NCBI RefSeq assembly: GCF_016587435.1
Contig: NZ_BNJJ01000006.1
Span: 248,001-312,000, forward strand
Length of the DNA: 64,000 nt
Source of the DNA: Dictyobacter formicarum
GTDB lineage: Bacteria > Chloroflexota > Ktedonobacteria > Ktedonobacterales > Ktedonobacteraceae
Reading direction: 5' to 3'
Position numbers and translations under genes: made by a program. How positions within the stretch are numbered: position 1 is the stretch's first letter; each line of letters begins with the position of its first letter. The notes under the pieces are model-generated. The model ran no database searches, was not told the origin of the DNA, and worked only from the letters and a program-made list of their open reading frames with translations. This document shows positions 19,526 through 28,701 of the stretch, piece after piece.

Positions 19526-19935
19526 GAGAAACTATGAATAATACATCAACGCATAATATACATCAGCCAACCATTATGGTAATTGAAAACGAGGTGTCCA
19601 ATCGACTCTTGATTGAGCGTGTCTTATCCACACGCGGCTATCGCTGTATCTCAGCCTCCAACGGACGAGACGCATTAGAAATGTTAGATCGGGAGCGCGT
19701 CGACCTGGTATTAACCGATCTCTCAATGCCTGTACTGGACGGCTATCAAACCACACAACTCATCCGCGCTCGTCCTGGCATGCAAAATGTGCCTATTGTA
19801 GCGGTAACGGCGTTCGCTCTCAACGATGAAGGTGAAGCTGCTAAACAAATCGGCTGCACAGAATATCTCACCAAACCGTTTAAACCACGTCAGCTTCTGG
19901 AAGTGGTTGAGCGTCTACTCCATCAATCCGCCTAA
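19522..19935 (+). CDS. Single-domain response regulator (CheY-like)
   Basis: A 137-residue receiver domain with no output domain. The phosphoacceptor is Asp66 in LVLTDLSMP, with Thr in VAVTAF and Lys in YLTKPFKP. The first acidic pair is IENE rather than the usual DD, keeping Glu at the metal site. It is translationally coupled to the histidine kinase, so it is the obvious phosphate partner. Output must go through a protein-protein contact or a phosphorelay. A second in-frame ATG lies 12 bases downstream. Confidence 0.93.
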   Translation: MRETMNNTSTHNIHQPTIMVIENEVSNRLLIERVLSTRGYRCISASNGRDALEMLDRERVDLVLTDLSMPVLDGYQTTQLIRARPGMQNVPIVAVTAFALNDEGEAAKQIGCTEYLTKPFKPRQLLEVVERLLHQSA

Positions 19936-19999
19936 AGCGGACTTGTTCTCTCGCTGAACGATGTGCCATACTGAAGAGGGATCACATACAGTATTGCTA

Positions 20000-20059
20000 A
20001 TCGATCAGGCTTAGCCGCGCTCGTCAGCCAGAGCAACCCCTGTCGGCAACCTGATCGAT
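20000..20059 (+). terminator. Long hairpin after the two-component operon
   Basis: Ten-base arms ATCGATCAGG and CCTGATCGAT enclose nested GCCG/CGGC and GCTC/GAGC pairs. Only a weak GTATATTTT follows. It lies between the response regulator and pepA and probably acts as a terminator. Confidence 0.45.
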
Positions 20060-20136
20060 GAGTATATTTTCATGCTAAAAACTGGTATGGTATCGCAATA
20101 TCAACTGCTATAGCATGTCCGAAGGAGAATTTACGC

Positions 20137-21642
20137 ATGGATATCAATCTGACAACACAAGAAATAACGAAAATTGCTTGTGATGCCTTGATTGTCACTG
20201 CGGCGCGCCAAACGTCTGACTCGGGTATAGAGTTATCGGCGTCGGCGGCCGCAGCCGATACAGTCCTCGCAGGGCTCATTGCCGAGCGTAGCGCAGATGG
20301 AGAATTTAAGGGTGCAGTCGGAGAGTTACTCACCTTGCATCCCGGCGACAAGTTTGCTGCCAAACGGGTTGTAGTAGTGGGTCTGGGGTTGCTAGACAAG
20401 ATTGATAATCAGTCGGTACGCAAGGCCACCGCCATTGCTGCTCGCCATTTGCAAAAAACGGGTGCGCAGAAGATTGCGGTAGCCGGGGGGCTGGCAACCA
20501 ACAACATTAGCGTCGAAGAGGAGGCTCAGGCCGCCATCGAAGGCGTTCTGTTAGGGCTATATACGTTCCGTGCCTACCAGAGCAAAGAGAACACTAATAG
20601 CGTCAACCAGGTCATCCTTGCAGCGTCCAAAGGACAAAAAGCTGAGTTCGAGCAGGCGCTCCACCAGGCACAGGTCCTGGCTGAGGCCACAAACTTTGCC
20701 CGCAGCCTGATCAATGAGCCTCCCTGTGTTCTGACACCAGTTGAGCTGGCCAACCGAGCCAGCGCCATGGCAAAAGAAGTTGGTCTGGAATGCGAGATCT
20801 TTGAAAAAGAAAAGATCCAGGAGCTGGAGATGGGTGGTCTGCTGGCGGTTTCCAAAGGTAGCGCCAATCCACCGCGCTTCATCATTCTGCGCTATCGTGG
20901 TGGCTCTGCTAACGACAAAGGCATGGCACTGGTGGGCAAGGGTATCACATTTGATACCGGTGGTATCTCCCTCAAACCAAGCGCCAATATGGACGCCATG
21001 AAAGGCGACATGGGTGGTGCCGCCGCTGTTCTGGGCGCGATGCAAGCCATTGGCCGTCTCAAGCCCGCCATCAATGTCACAGCCCTGGTGCCAACCTGCG
21101 ACAACATGCCCAGCGGCAGCTCATACGTGCCAGGCGATATTGTGCGCATCATGAATGGTAAGACCATTGAAATCGTCAACACCGATGCAGAAGGCCGCCT
21201 GATTCTGGCCGATGCCCTCTCCCTGGCAGCCCAGGAAGGTTTATCCCCCATTCTCGATCTGGCAACGCTGACCGGCGCTATGGTGGTAGCCCTGGGACAT
21301 ACCATGACCGGGTTCTTCAGCAATGATGACCAGCTGACCCAATCCATCATCGCAGCTGGCCGCGCCGCCGGCGAAAAATACTGGCCGATGCCTCTAGACG
21401 AGGAATATGGCGAGTCAATTAAAAGCGAGATCGCGGACATCAAACAGACCGGTGGTCGCGAGGCGGGCGCAGTCACAGCTGCAAAAATCCTGGAGCATTT
21501 CGTTGGCACAGCCAAATGGGCTCACCTCGATATCGCCGGCACCAGCTATGTTGATAGCGCGAAAGCTTATCAAGAAAAAGGTGGCACTGGCGTAGGTGTG
21601 CGCACATTGGCTGAACTGGCACTGCAGTTAGCCAAAAAATAA
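20137..21642 (+). CDS. pepA: Leucyl aminopeptidase (M17, cytosol aminopeptidase)
   Basis: A 501-residue two-metal aminopeptidase of typical length that releases N-terminal residues from peptides. The catalytic Lys block GKGITFDTGGISLKPS and the M17 signature NTDAEGRLILADAL are intact, as is the downstream MKGDMGGAAAV metal-site helix. GAAGGAGA lies about nine bases before the ATG. It stands alone, followed by a hairpin shared with the convergent purO gene. Confidence 0.97.
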   Translation: MDINLTTQEITKIACDALIVTAARQTSDSGIELSASAAAADTVLAGLIAERSADGEFKGAVGELLTLHPGDKFAAKRVVVVGLGLLDKIDNQSVRKATAIAARHLQKTGAQKIAVAGGLATNNISVEEEAQAAIEGVLLGLYTFRAYQSKENTNSVNQVILAASKGQKAEFEQALHQAQVLAEATNFARSLINEPPCVLTPVELANRASAMAKEVGLECEIFEKEKIQELEMGGLLAVSKGSANPPRFIILRYRGGSANDKGMALVGKGITFDTGGISLKPSANMDAMKGDMGGAAAVLGAMQAIGRLKPAINVTALVPTCDNMPSGSSYVPGDIVRIMNGKTIEIVNTDAEGRLILADALSLAAQEGLSPILDLATLTGAMVVALGHTMTGFFSNDDQLTQSIIAAGRAAGEKYWPMPLDEEYGESIKSEIADIKQTGGREAGAVTAAKILEHFVGTAKWAHLDIAGTSYVDSAKAYQEKGGTGVGVRTLAELALQLAKK

Positions 21643-21658
21643 GGTTTTTTTGTATCTC

Positions 21659-21712
21659 AGGAGCTGAGAGTCGAAGGCTGCGGCCTCACACCCTCAGCTC
21701 CTTACATCCCCA
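21659..21712. terminator. Convergent hairpin between pepA and purO
   Basis: Ten-base arms AGGAGCTGAG and CTCAGCTCCT around a 34-base loop. There is no clear T-run on either strand, so the terminator function is tentative. Confidence 0.4.
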
Positions 21713-21757
21713 CCTCACAGGGTACGGACTTAAAACTGGAAGATTTTCTTTCTCCTA

Positions 21758-22486
21758 CTAGGCAGTAAAACGATTGCGCACCAGCAGGCGACTGGTTCCT
21801 TCCTGGACAGAAATCTGCTTGACCGCGATGGCGACGCGATTATCCGCGTTTAAGGCATTCCAATAGGTATCCAGCACTGCCTCGGCCTTGCCAGCACACG
21901 GCAACAACAATGGATCGCCGCTAAAGCTTGGCAATGGATTGCCATCTCCACGATAGGTGGTCAACCCCATACCAAACCCACGAGGCAATTTCCCAGGATG
22001 ATAGGTAAAGCGATCGGTATTGGCGGGATTGGCCTGGCTGGCTTTCAATATACTTAACGTCACCGTGCCAGGAAAGGTCTGCAGGTCTAACATACCACTG
22101 ATGCGAGGTGTATAGTGAGGAGCATCAGGCTCACGCTCTCTCTTTTCGAGTGCCGCATCAAACGAGCTACCAGCCAGCAGTGCACCATAAATGGTCCGCG
22201 TCTGGTCACCATTGCTCACCAGATAGATGCCGGGAAGCTCAAGCATAGCATCATAGATCAATAACTCAGGATTATCCATCTGACGCGTATCAATCGGCTC
22301 GGTGCGCAGCTTATTGCCCACAGCCACAAATTTGCGATTGCGGCTCGAAGCGCTCCGCCCCATAATCCAATAAATCATCAACCAGGCATCTTCTACGGAA
22401 GAGCGGCCAATTACCAGGCCCCTTCCCGGATAAGGATTTGCCTTTAGCAGTTCAAAATTCGCCGCTGCCAGCGCATTAGCATCCAT
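21758..22486 (-). CDS. purO: IMP cyclohydrolase, PurO-like
   Basis: A 242-residue protein carrying NPYPGRGLVIG near its start, the hallmark of the archaeal-type IMP cyclohydrolase (PurO, IMP_cyclohyd family), which closes FAICAR to IMP in the last step of purine synthesis. Other family-like stretches are VAVGNKLRTEPIDTRQMDN and RGFGMGLTTYRGDGNPLPSF. The ATG at 22484-22486 has GGGAGA 11 bases upstream; an earlier GTG at 22531 would add 15 residues. Most bacteria use PurH instead. Whether this one also lacks a PurH cannot be seen here. Confidence 0.82.
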   Translation of the reverse strand: MDANALAAANFELLKANPYPGRGLVIGRSSVEDAWLMIYWIMGRSASSRNRKFVAVGNKLRTEPIDTRQMDNPELLIYDAMLELPGIYLVSNGDQTRTIYGALLAGSSFDAALEKREREPDAPHYTPRISGMLDLQTFPGTVTLSILKASQANPANTDRFTYHPGKLPRGFGMGLTTYRGDGNPLPSFSGDPLLLPCAGKAEAVLDTYWNALNADNRVAIAVKQISVQEGTSRLLVRNRFTA

Positions 22487-22646
22487 TGTGTCTGTTGTCT
22501 CCCTTTTATATTGTTGTGCCCCGGTCTCCACCAGGTGTTTACTTATAGTAAATGGGACCCTAAATGGAGTATACAGTAAAATCAGCTGGCCGTAAAATAA
22601 ATAGTTGCTGCTACTGCTAGCCCCAGTAGTATATGTAGCCTATCTA

Positions 22647-24094
22647 TTATTTATACTCGACCATTAGTCTCTTTTTCAAAGCAGCTCGAGCCGCAAAGTA
22701 CCCACACATACCATGTACGCCCCCCCGGGAGGCGTAGATGAGGAACAGATAAAGATGTCAGAGGCAGGAGTTGTATAGGGATCAAGGCGTAGGGTCGGGC
22801 GCGTAAACAGTTGCCAAATATCCTGCACGCCACCATTAATATCTCCCCCAATATAGTTGGGATTATAGCGCTCCAGTGCGGCCGGGTCCGCCACATAGCG
22901 GGCCAGTATACGCTCACGAAAGCCCGGCGCAAAACGCTCTATCTGCGCCTCAATGCGCTCAGTCATATCGAAAGTTGAGCCATTGGGAACATGACAATAG
23001 GCCCAGACAGTGTGTTTGCCCTGTGGAGCGCGACTCGCGTCGACCAGGCTTTGCTGGGCCACCAGTACATAGGGTCGCTCCGCAGGCACACCACGCCATA
23101 CCTGTCTCTCAGACTCGGCTATCTCAGCGAAGGATCCCCCCAGATGAACGGTACCAGCCCGCAGGCACTCTTGAGATTTCCATGGGATAGCACCATCTAG
23201 CGCCAGGTCAATTTTAAAGGAGCCGGGTCCGTAGCGATAGCGCTGCAAACGTTGTTTATAGTTATCGGGTAAGCGATCACCGGCCAGAGCTAATAGCTGG
23301 CGCGGCGTAACATCAAAAAGATACGCCCTGGCCGCAGGCAGCTCATCAATATGGTGCACATCGCAACCCGTCTTAATCTCACCTCCCAGAGAGCGAAGAT
23401 AGCTGGCCAACGCATCCACGATACGTTGAGAGCCACCACGTGGCACAGGCCAGCCCACGGCATGGCCGGCGGTGGCCAGCAAGATGCCAGCCGCAGCACT
23501 GGTCATTTGCTCCAGCGGCAGCATCGAATGGGCACAGATTCCTGCCAGCAGCGTGGGCGCGCGCGTCCCTTTAAACACCGATTGCGTCAACAGCCGCGCC
23601 GAAGAAAGCGCTGCCATGCCAAAGGGGACGAGCGCCAGGGGATGTAACAGGGGCTTTAGACGCAACGGACCCAGAAAGGCATCCACAATGAGCGGCCAAT
23701 GCTCAACATATGGGCGCATCAGATTTCGGTAGGCTTGAGCATCCACGCCAAGGGTAGCGGCCGTCGCATCCACAGAACCCTGCAATAACATAACCGAACC
23801 ATCATCCAGCGGATGGGCCAGGGGGATTTCAGGTTGTAGCCACTCCAGACCAAACTGCTCCAACGGTAAGGACTGAAAAAACGGCGAAGCAATACCCAGC
23901 GGATGTACGGCCGAGCATACGTCATGCACAAAGCCCGGCAATGTCAGTTCCTTAGAACGCGATCCGCCACCAATGGTCTCTTTTGCTTCTACGACCAGCA
24001 CGTGCTGTCCTGCCCGCGCAAGCGCCACCGCTGCCGCCAGGCCATTTGGACCAGCACCAACCACTAACGCATCATACATATATCGCTTACTCAT
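22647..24094 (-). CDS. FAD-dependent oxidoreductase, phytoene-desaturase-like, with 3' frameshift
   Basis: The N-terminus has the dinucleotide-binding VVGAGPNGLAAAVALARAG and a Glu ending strand 2 (VVEAKETIGGG), as in CrtI-like FAD proteins. As read, the frame ends at 22676 after TPPGGAYMVCVGTLRL. If one G is added to the seven-G run at 22720-22726, the frame becomes [20 protein letters not shown] and ends at TAA 22647-22649. That is the C-terminus expected for this family and holds the FAD-contacting glycines. The gene therefore carries a one-base deletion in a homopolymer, real or a sequencing error. Substrate is unknown; it is not next to carotenoid genes. Confidence 0.8.
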
Positions 24095-24477
24095 ACCTTA
24101 AATCTATTTCTACTGGACGCATAACTTTAAGATCCTTCAAAAAGTTATACAAAACTATCTACCTATACTGTACTAGAGATAGCAACATAGCGCCACATCG
24201 GGTAGCAAAACCAGACATCTAATGGCATGATAAACGAGAAGCCGGCCTTGTTACGAGCATGCCCCTCATTTTTGCATTCTAAAGTAGCTTAAAAAGCCAA
24301 ATGAACACTTTAACATATAATGTGAACTATGATTGACTATCATCAATTTATATGGTTTACTATTACAGATTAATGATGCATTTAAAATAATTGCATCATC
24401 TCGATTTCCTGCTTTATTTTTATATGCAAGTCACATGAGCAATTTATTGTCTTTATTTCCATCGTAAAGGAATACAC
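24095..24477. other. Intergenic region upstream of the ABC exporter
   Basis: AT-rich, divergent. It contains an inverted repeat TGATGCA/TGCATCA (24374-24398) about 80 bases before the ABC start that could be an operator. No gene is seen. Confidence 0.45.
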
Positions 24478-25482
24478 ATGCCTCCAATTATTACTGTGAC
24501 TAATCTCTCCAAAGAATATCGCACAGTTAAAAGGCACTCTGGCATTGGTGGATCAATCCGCACCCTTTTTACCAGGGAATATGTCACAACACAAGCCGTT
24601 GATGATGTCAATTTAACTATTCAACGTGGTGAACTGATCGGCTATATCGGTCAGAATGGCGCGGGCAAATCAACAACCTTTAAGATGCTTACCGGCGTAC
24701 TGCTGCCAACAACTGGTCACATTGAGGTAGATGGACTGATACCGTTTAAACAGCGCCAGAAACTGGCCTATCGGATTGGTTCGGTCTTTGGGCAGCGCTC
24801 ACAATTATGGTGGGATCTGCCCCTGAAGGAATCGATGGAGATCCTAAAAACTATCTATCGTATTCCAACTGAGATCTATAAGCAGAACCTGGCTGAGTTC
24901 GATGAGATTCTAGGTCTGGGTGAGTTACTGGAAAAACCGGTACGACAGCTCTCTCTCGGGCAAAGGATGCGTAGCGAATTGGCGGCGGCCTTTCTCCATA
25001 ATCCTGAGATTGCCTTTCTGGATGAGCCATTGCTGGGACTGGATGTGGTGGCTAAAGAGCACGTACGGCAATTTATTAGTGAGAGTAATCGCCGACGCGG
25101 GATCACCATTGTGCTTGCCTCTAACGATATGGCGGATGTAGAGCGGCTCTGCCAGCGCATGCTCCTGATCGATAAAGGGCATCTGCTGTATGATGGAACG
25201 GTTGACGCGATTAAACATGAATATGCCCCTTATCGCACCTTGATTGTACATACAGCTGAAACCTATACCGACGCCTGGGTAGAGAACGCAGAATTAGTAG
25301 AAAGTGAGGGAACACAGCTCAAATTCCGTTTTCTCCGTAGTATTAATCCACAGCAATTGATTGCAAATCTGAGCACACGGTATGAGATTACAGATCTCTT
25401 AATCGAAGAGCCAACGCTGGAAGACGTTATTCGTGGCATGTATGAAGAAACAAATAAACAACGTAAAGAGCAGGGACGTTAA
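24478..25482 (+). CDS. ABC-2 type exporter ATP-binding protein
   Basis: A 334-residue ATPase with Walker A GQNGAGKST, signature LSLGQRMRSELA and Walker B IAFLDEPLLGLDV. The LSLGQ form, the FGQRSQLWWDLP Q-loop region and the extended C-terminus match the COG4586-type ATPases that pair with ABC-2 permeases of the COG4587 and COG3694 groups. The two permeases follow directly (stop and start adjacent at 25482/25483). The cargo is unknown; such systems have been linked to drug or antibiotic export. Confidence 0.94.
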   Translation: MPPIITVTNLSKEYRTVKRHSGIGGSIRTLFTREYVTTQAVDDVNLTIQRGELIGYIGQNGAGKSTTFKMLTGVLLPTTGHIEVDGLIPFKQRQKLAYRIGSVFGQRSQLWWDLPLKESMEILKTIYRIPTEIYKQNLAEFDEILGLGELLEKPVRQLSLGQRMRSELAAAFLHNPEIAFLDEPLLGLDVVAKEHVRQFISESNRRRGITIVLASNDMADVERLCQRMLLIDKGHLLYDGTVDAIKHEYAPYRTLIVHTAETYTDAWVENAELVESEGTQLKFRFLRSINPQQLIANLSTRYEITDLLIEEPTLEDVIRGMYEETNKQRKEQGR

Positions 25483-26277
25483 ATGTTACAGGGCTATCTT
25501 AAGTTAGCAATGGTCGAAATACAGACCATGCTTGCCTACCGTACTGCCACCATTATCTGGTGCATCGGTGCATTGCTACGTATCTATCTTCTCAATATCT
25601 TCTGGTCAGCTATTTATGGCGGTCAGAGCATGGTTGATGGTGTAACGCTGCCGGCTATCGTTACCTATGCCACCCTCAGCATTATGCAGCAGAACTTTAT
25701 CATTGCGAATGATATCAGCTGGCGCATTCAAGAACGTATTCGCGAGGGGAACATTATTATAGATTTGCTCCGCCCCTATGGCTACTTACGATCGCTCCTT
25801 GCAATGGGCGTAGGCAACCTTGCCTTTACTATTCCGGTTGCGGGCGTAACGATACTGGTCGCAGCCCTCTTTGGGAACTTAATCCTTCCCGCTTCACCAG
25901 TAGCCGCTGTAGTCTATCTTATCAGTCTGCTGCTGGGCTTTCTGCTCAGTTTCCTTTTCTCTTGTCTGATCGGTTTCACAGCATTCTGGACCTTTGAACT
26001 GTCAGGTATCAACTGGTTGATGGATATGGTCATCAGCTTTCTTTCAGGCGTAATTGTTCCGCTCTGGTTTCTTCCTCCTGTAGTGCAACAGATCTCGGAT
26101 TTTCTCCCTTTTCAAGGTATTGGTTATCTTCCACTCTCCATTTATATTGGCAGAATTACGGGAAACGAGATGTGGCTTGCGCTCATTAAACAACTCTGTT
26201 GGGTCAGTATTCTCACACTACTGGTCGTCTTCGTCTGGCGACTGGCACAGAAAAAACTTATTGTGCAGAGAGGCTAA
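25483..26277 (+). CDS. ABC-2 type permease, first subunit
   Basis: A 264-residue protein with about six membrane segments, for example TIPVAGVTILVAALFGNLIL and LISLLLGFLLSFLFSCLIG. Its place immediately after the ATPase and the pattern IREGNIIIDLLRPYGY are typical of the COG4587 permeases. It would form the membrane channel with the next gene product. Confidence 0.9.
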   Translation: MLQGYLKLAMVEIQTMLAYRTATIIWCIGALLRIYLLNIFWSAIYGGQSMVDGVTLPAIVTYATLSIMQQNFIIANDISWRIQERIREGNIIIDLLRPYGYLRSLLAMGVGNLAFTIPVAGVTILVAALFGNLILPASPVAAVVYLISLLLGFLLSFLFSCLIGFTAFWTFELSGINWLMDMVISFLSGVIVPLWFLPPVVQQISDFLPFQGIGYLPLSIYIGRITGNEMWLALIKQLCWVSILTLLVVFVWRLAQKKLIVQRG

Positions 26278-26282
26278 AAAAG

Positions 26283-27083
26283 ATGCATTGGCTACAAACC
26301 ATGAAGCGTATGCTTATTGCCAGTCTCAAAATACATATGGAGTACCGGCTGAATTTTATCCTATTTATCATCTGCGCCGCAATGACCAATCTCTTGAGCC
26401 TCTGCTTTATCTGGGTGGTCTTGCTACGCTTTCACCATATCGGCAATTGGTCCCTACAGGAGGTCTTCTTTCTCTTTAGTGTGCGCCTGATTGGGCATGG
26501 ACTACATATGATCTTCTTCTACAATATAGATCGCATCTCATACTTTGTCCGCAGTGGTGAATTCGATAGATTCTTACTGCGCCCATTAAATCCGCTCTTT
26601 CAATTGATCATCTGGCGCTACAATCCCGCGAGTATTGGCGATATGGTCACCGGAGTGGTGAGCTTAATCGTTGCCAGCTCACTGCTACATATTCATTGGA
26701 CGATAGTCTCGACCGTCATGTTAATCCTGGTTGCAATCGGTGGCTGTTTAATTGAAGCTGGCCTCTTTTTGATCGTTCATTCCCTCTCGTTCTGGTTAAC
26801 TGATGCCCAGCGCTTTAGCTTCATGGTCCGTACCTTCAATGACTACTTTACAATTTATCCGCTCACTATCTACAACACTGGGCTACAGGTTATCCTGACC
26901 TTTATCATTCCAGTCGCTTTCATTGGCTATTATCCCGCTACCCTCTTCTTAAATCGGACAGGAGAGGTGCCCTTTACCTCCCTGTTAGCATACGGAACAC
27001 CAGTAGTGGGCATTGGAATATTTATCCTGGCCTACTGCATATGGAAACTAGGTTTGCGCTATTATCAAAGCACTGGCTCCTAA
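26283..27083 (+). CDS. ABC-2 type permease, second subunit
   Basis: A 266-residue membrane protein, COG3694-like by context and by FVRSGEFDRFLLRPLNPLFQ, which mirrors the first permease and suggests a heterodimer. The ATG at 26283, five bases after the previous stop, is preferred: GAGAGG lies nine bases upstream. The longer frame from 26199 would overlap the first permease heavily. About six membrane segments are visible. Confidence 0.9.
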   Translation: MHWLQTMKRMLIASLKIHMEYRLNFILFIICAAMTNLLSLCFIWVVLLRFHHIGNWSLQEVFFLFSVRLIGHGLHMIFFYNIDRISYFVRSGEFDRFLLRPLNPLFQLIIWRYNPASIGDMVTGVVSLIVASSLLHIHWTIVSTVMLILVAIGGCLIEAGLFLIVHSLSFWLTDAQRFSFMVRTFNDYFTIYPLTIYNTGLQVILTFIIPVAFIGYYPATLFLNRTGEVPFTSLLAYGTPVVGIGIFILAYCIWKLGLRYYQSTGS

Positions 27084-27106
27084 CAGGTGTTTTTTTGCTA
27101 CCTATA

Positions 27107-27146
27107 AACAGGCTCTTATTCCCTTTAAGTGGGCCTGCTTGTTTCA
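27107..27146 (+). terminator. Probable terminator of the ABC exporter operon
   Basis: ACAGGC and GCCTG arms around a 19-base loop, followed by CTTGTTTC, about 25 bases after the last permease stop. Moderate stem, modest T content. Confidence 0.45.
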
Positions 27147-27308
27147 TGATATCTCTGCTTTCTAATAGACTGCCATGAAAAGATGAAGGTATTATTCGGT
27201 CATTAGTGTATTTGCGAATAAAACAATAGAATGTGTGATATATTAGAGTGCATGAGAACTTTCATGACCATGCAATCTTTGAATAAAACTTTATAGAAGG
27301 AAATTTCT

Positions 27309-27698
27309 ATGGAAGAACCAAAGAGCGACCAAATTGAAAGTACAGGACCAGGACTCCCTGCCATTCAGCCACATCTGCCATCAATTCCTTCCTTCACTGA
27401 GGATGATGTGAGAAATTATATCAAATCCCATTCTGTTGCTTCTATGCGCATTGGAATTCAGGGGGAGCCTATTGTTTCACAGATTCAGTTCTTGACAAAT
27501 CTGGAAGTAAATAATTTTTTCCATGGGGCCAATCCTGGTTTACTCGATAACCAAATTGTCTGCTTGGTAAAATTGGAAGGGGACTTTCGTTTTTATCCAC
27601 CTGCCTTGGGAGGACGGGCAGTAAGCCAAATTCCACGAGATCATATCTATCAAGTCTACGATGCAAGAACAGGGAATTTACTTATGGTAAATACGTAA
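27309..27698 (+). CDS. Hypothetical protein
   Basis: A 129-residue soluble protein with a good AGAAGGAAA ribosome site. A Pro-rich N-terminus (about 1-35) precedes a compact alpha/beta stretch containing GIQGEPIVSQIQFLTNLEV and DHIYQVYDARTGNLLMV. No family is recognised. Its C-terminal DARTGNLLM turn looks like the end of a beta-sheet domain. It has its own upstream region and no operon partner. Confidence 0.65.
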   Translation: MEEPKSDQIESTGPGLPAIQPHLPSIPSFTEDDVRNYIKSHSVASMRIGIQGEPIVSQIQFLTNLEVNNFFHGANPGLLDNQIVCLVKLEGDFRFYPPALGGRAVSQIPRDHIYQVYDARTGNLLMVNT

Positions 27699-27798
27699 GA
27701 ATCGATGTTTGTCACTTACTCATTTAATGGATTGTTTCTGATCATAAGTGGACTCTCGGACCACTCCAGAAGCAACCAGGAAAGAGATTGGATTGCCT

Positions 27799-27933
27799 AT
27801 GGGAACAGATATTGATGGTTGGATCGAATATAGAGACGCTGACATTGATAGTGCCGTATGGTTTCCGGCCATGAAAATTGGAGTCGTATATCTTGGAAGA
27901 GATTATGATACCTTCGGCTATTTTTTGGCATAA
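27799..27933 (+). pseudogene. N-terminal stub of a MGTDI..GW family protein
   Basis: Forty-four residues beginning MGTDIDGWIEYRD and including KIGVVYLGRDYDTFGYFL. This resembles the first part of a larger hypothetical family whose members begin MGTDIHGW and continue past RDYD.FG. The frame stops right after this motif, exactly where the ISL3 relic on the other strand begins, so the rest of the gene appears lost. Confidence 0.4.
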
Positions 27934-27939
27934 GGAAGT

Positions 27940-28215
27940 GGTGGAACCATCAACTGGACTATCAACCCCTTGCTGCCGGAAGAGGATTACCAGAAGATAT
28001 CTCTTCTCAAGCAAAAAATGATGCAGCTGGACAGGATATCCGCTCACAGGCAGGTCGCGAAGCTGACGATGGTAATGACTATGAACGTGGATTGCTATGG
28101 TACCACACGAGGTACAAACGGCAGTAGATTCTGTTGAGCTGATCACGACAGTGACGGTTTCATCCACACGGATCTGCTCAATCTTCATATGGAGCTGTTC
28201 TGGAAAAATGATCAT
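27940..28215 (-). mobile_element. ISL3-family transposase relic (N-terminal zinc-finger part)
   Basis: From an ATG at 28213-28215 the frame reads like the start of an ISL3 transposase: MKIEQIRVDETVTVVISST, then the Cys-X2-Cys finger in AVCTSCG, then VHSHYHRQLRDLPVSGYPVQ. After that the match slips between frames (an NPLPAARG-like piece is in another frame) and ends near 27940. The catalytic DDE part is absent, so it is inactive. No terminal inverted repeats were found. Confidence 0.6.
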
Positions 28216-28440
28216 GGAGGGTCTTCAGGTCTTCTACAAATGGCGATGAGGAACAAAAATCTTCTTTCCTTCTATTTTACCACATATTCTCTTCACATAA
28301 CTTGACGGAGAACCCAAAATTGGCACCAAACAGACTAGATTTTACTCATCATCATTAAACAAGACTGGACAGTAATACTTTCTCTTACAAGCTCAATTAT
28401 CCTGCTAACAAAGATACAGCAAACCGCTTATTATTTGTGC

Positions 28441-28446
28441 TATACT
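28441..28446 (+). promoter_or_regulatory. Possible -10 element of moaD (near-leaderless mRNA)
   Basis: TATACT ends six bases before the moaD ATG, and no Shine-Dalgarno is visible there. If used, the mRNA would start at or very near the start codon. No good -35 is seen. Confidence 0.35.
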
Positions 28447-28452
28447 CAAAGT

Positions 28453-28701
28453 ATGAAAATTAGAGTTCGCTATTTTGCTTCACTGCGTGAGATTGTAGGT
28501 CAAAGCGAAGAGTGGCTAACTGTGGCTGACACCGCAAATGTGGCTGATGTACGGGCATTCTTACTTGAACGTGATCCACGACTACAACCTATTATGGACC
28601 GTTCGGTCAATGCAGTCAATCATCGCTATGTATCCCATGAGACACTCCTCCATGAAGGAGATGAACTCGTCTTTATTCCGCCCACAGGAGGAGGCTGCTA
28701 G
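28453..28701 (+). CDS. moaD: MoaD-like molybdopterin synthase small subunit
   Basis: An 82-residue ubiquitin-fold sulfur carrier beginning MKIRVRYFASLREIVG. It ends EGDELVFIPPTGGGC. MoaD normally ends in Gly-Gly, whose carboxylate is thiolated; here a Cys follows the glycines. The extra residue would have to be removed or the protein would be non-standard. Overlap of one base (TAGTG) with moaE shows coupled expression. The ATG at 28453 fits the family start; a TTG at 28435 is unlikely. Confidence 0.88.
   Translation: MKIRVRYFASLREIVGQSEEWLTVADTANVADVRAFLLERDPRLQPIMDRSVNAVNHRYVSHETLLHEGDELVFIPPTGGGC

Noticed and set aside
20892..21515. A 207-residue minus frame within pepA
   Set aside because: Antisense shadow of the conserved M17 catalytic region.
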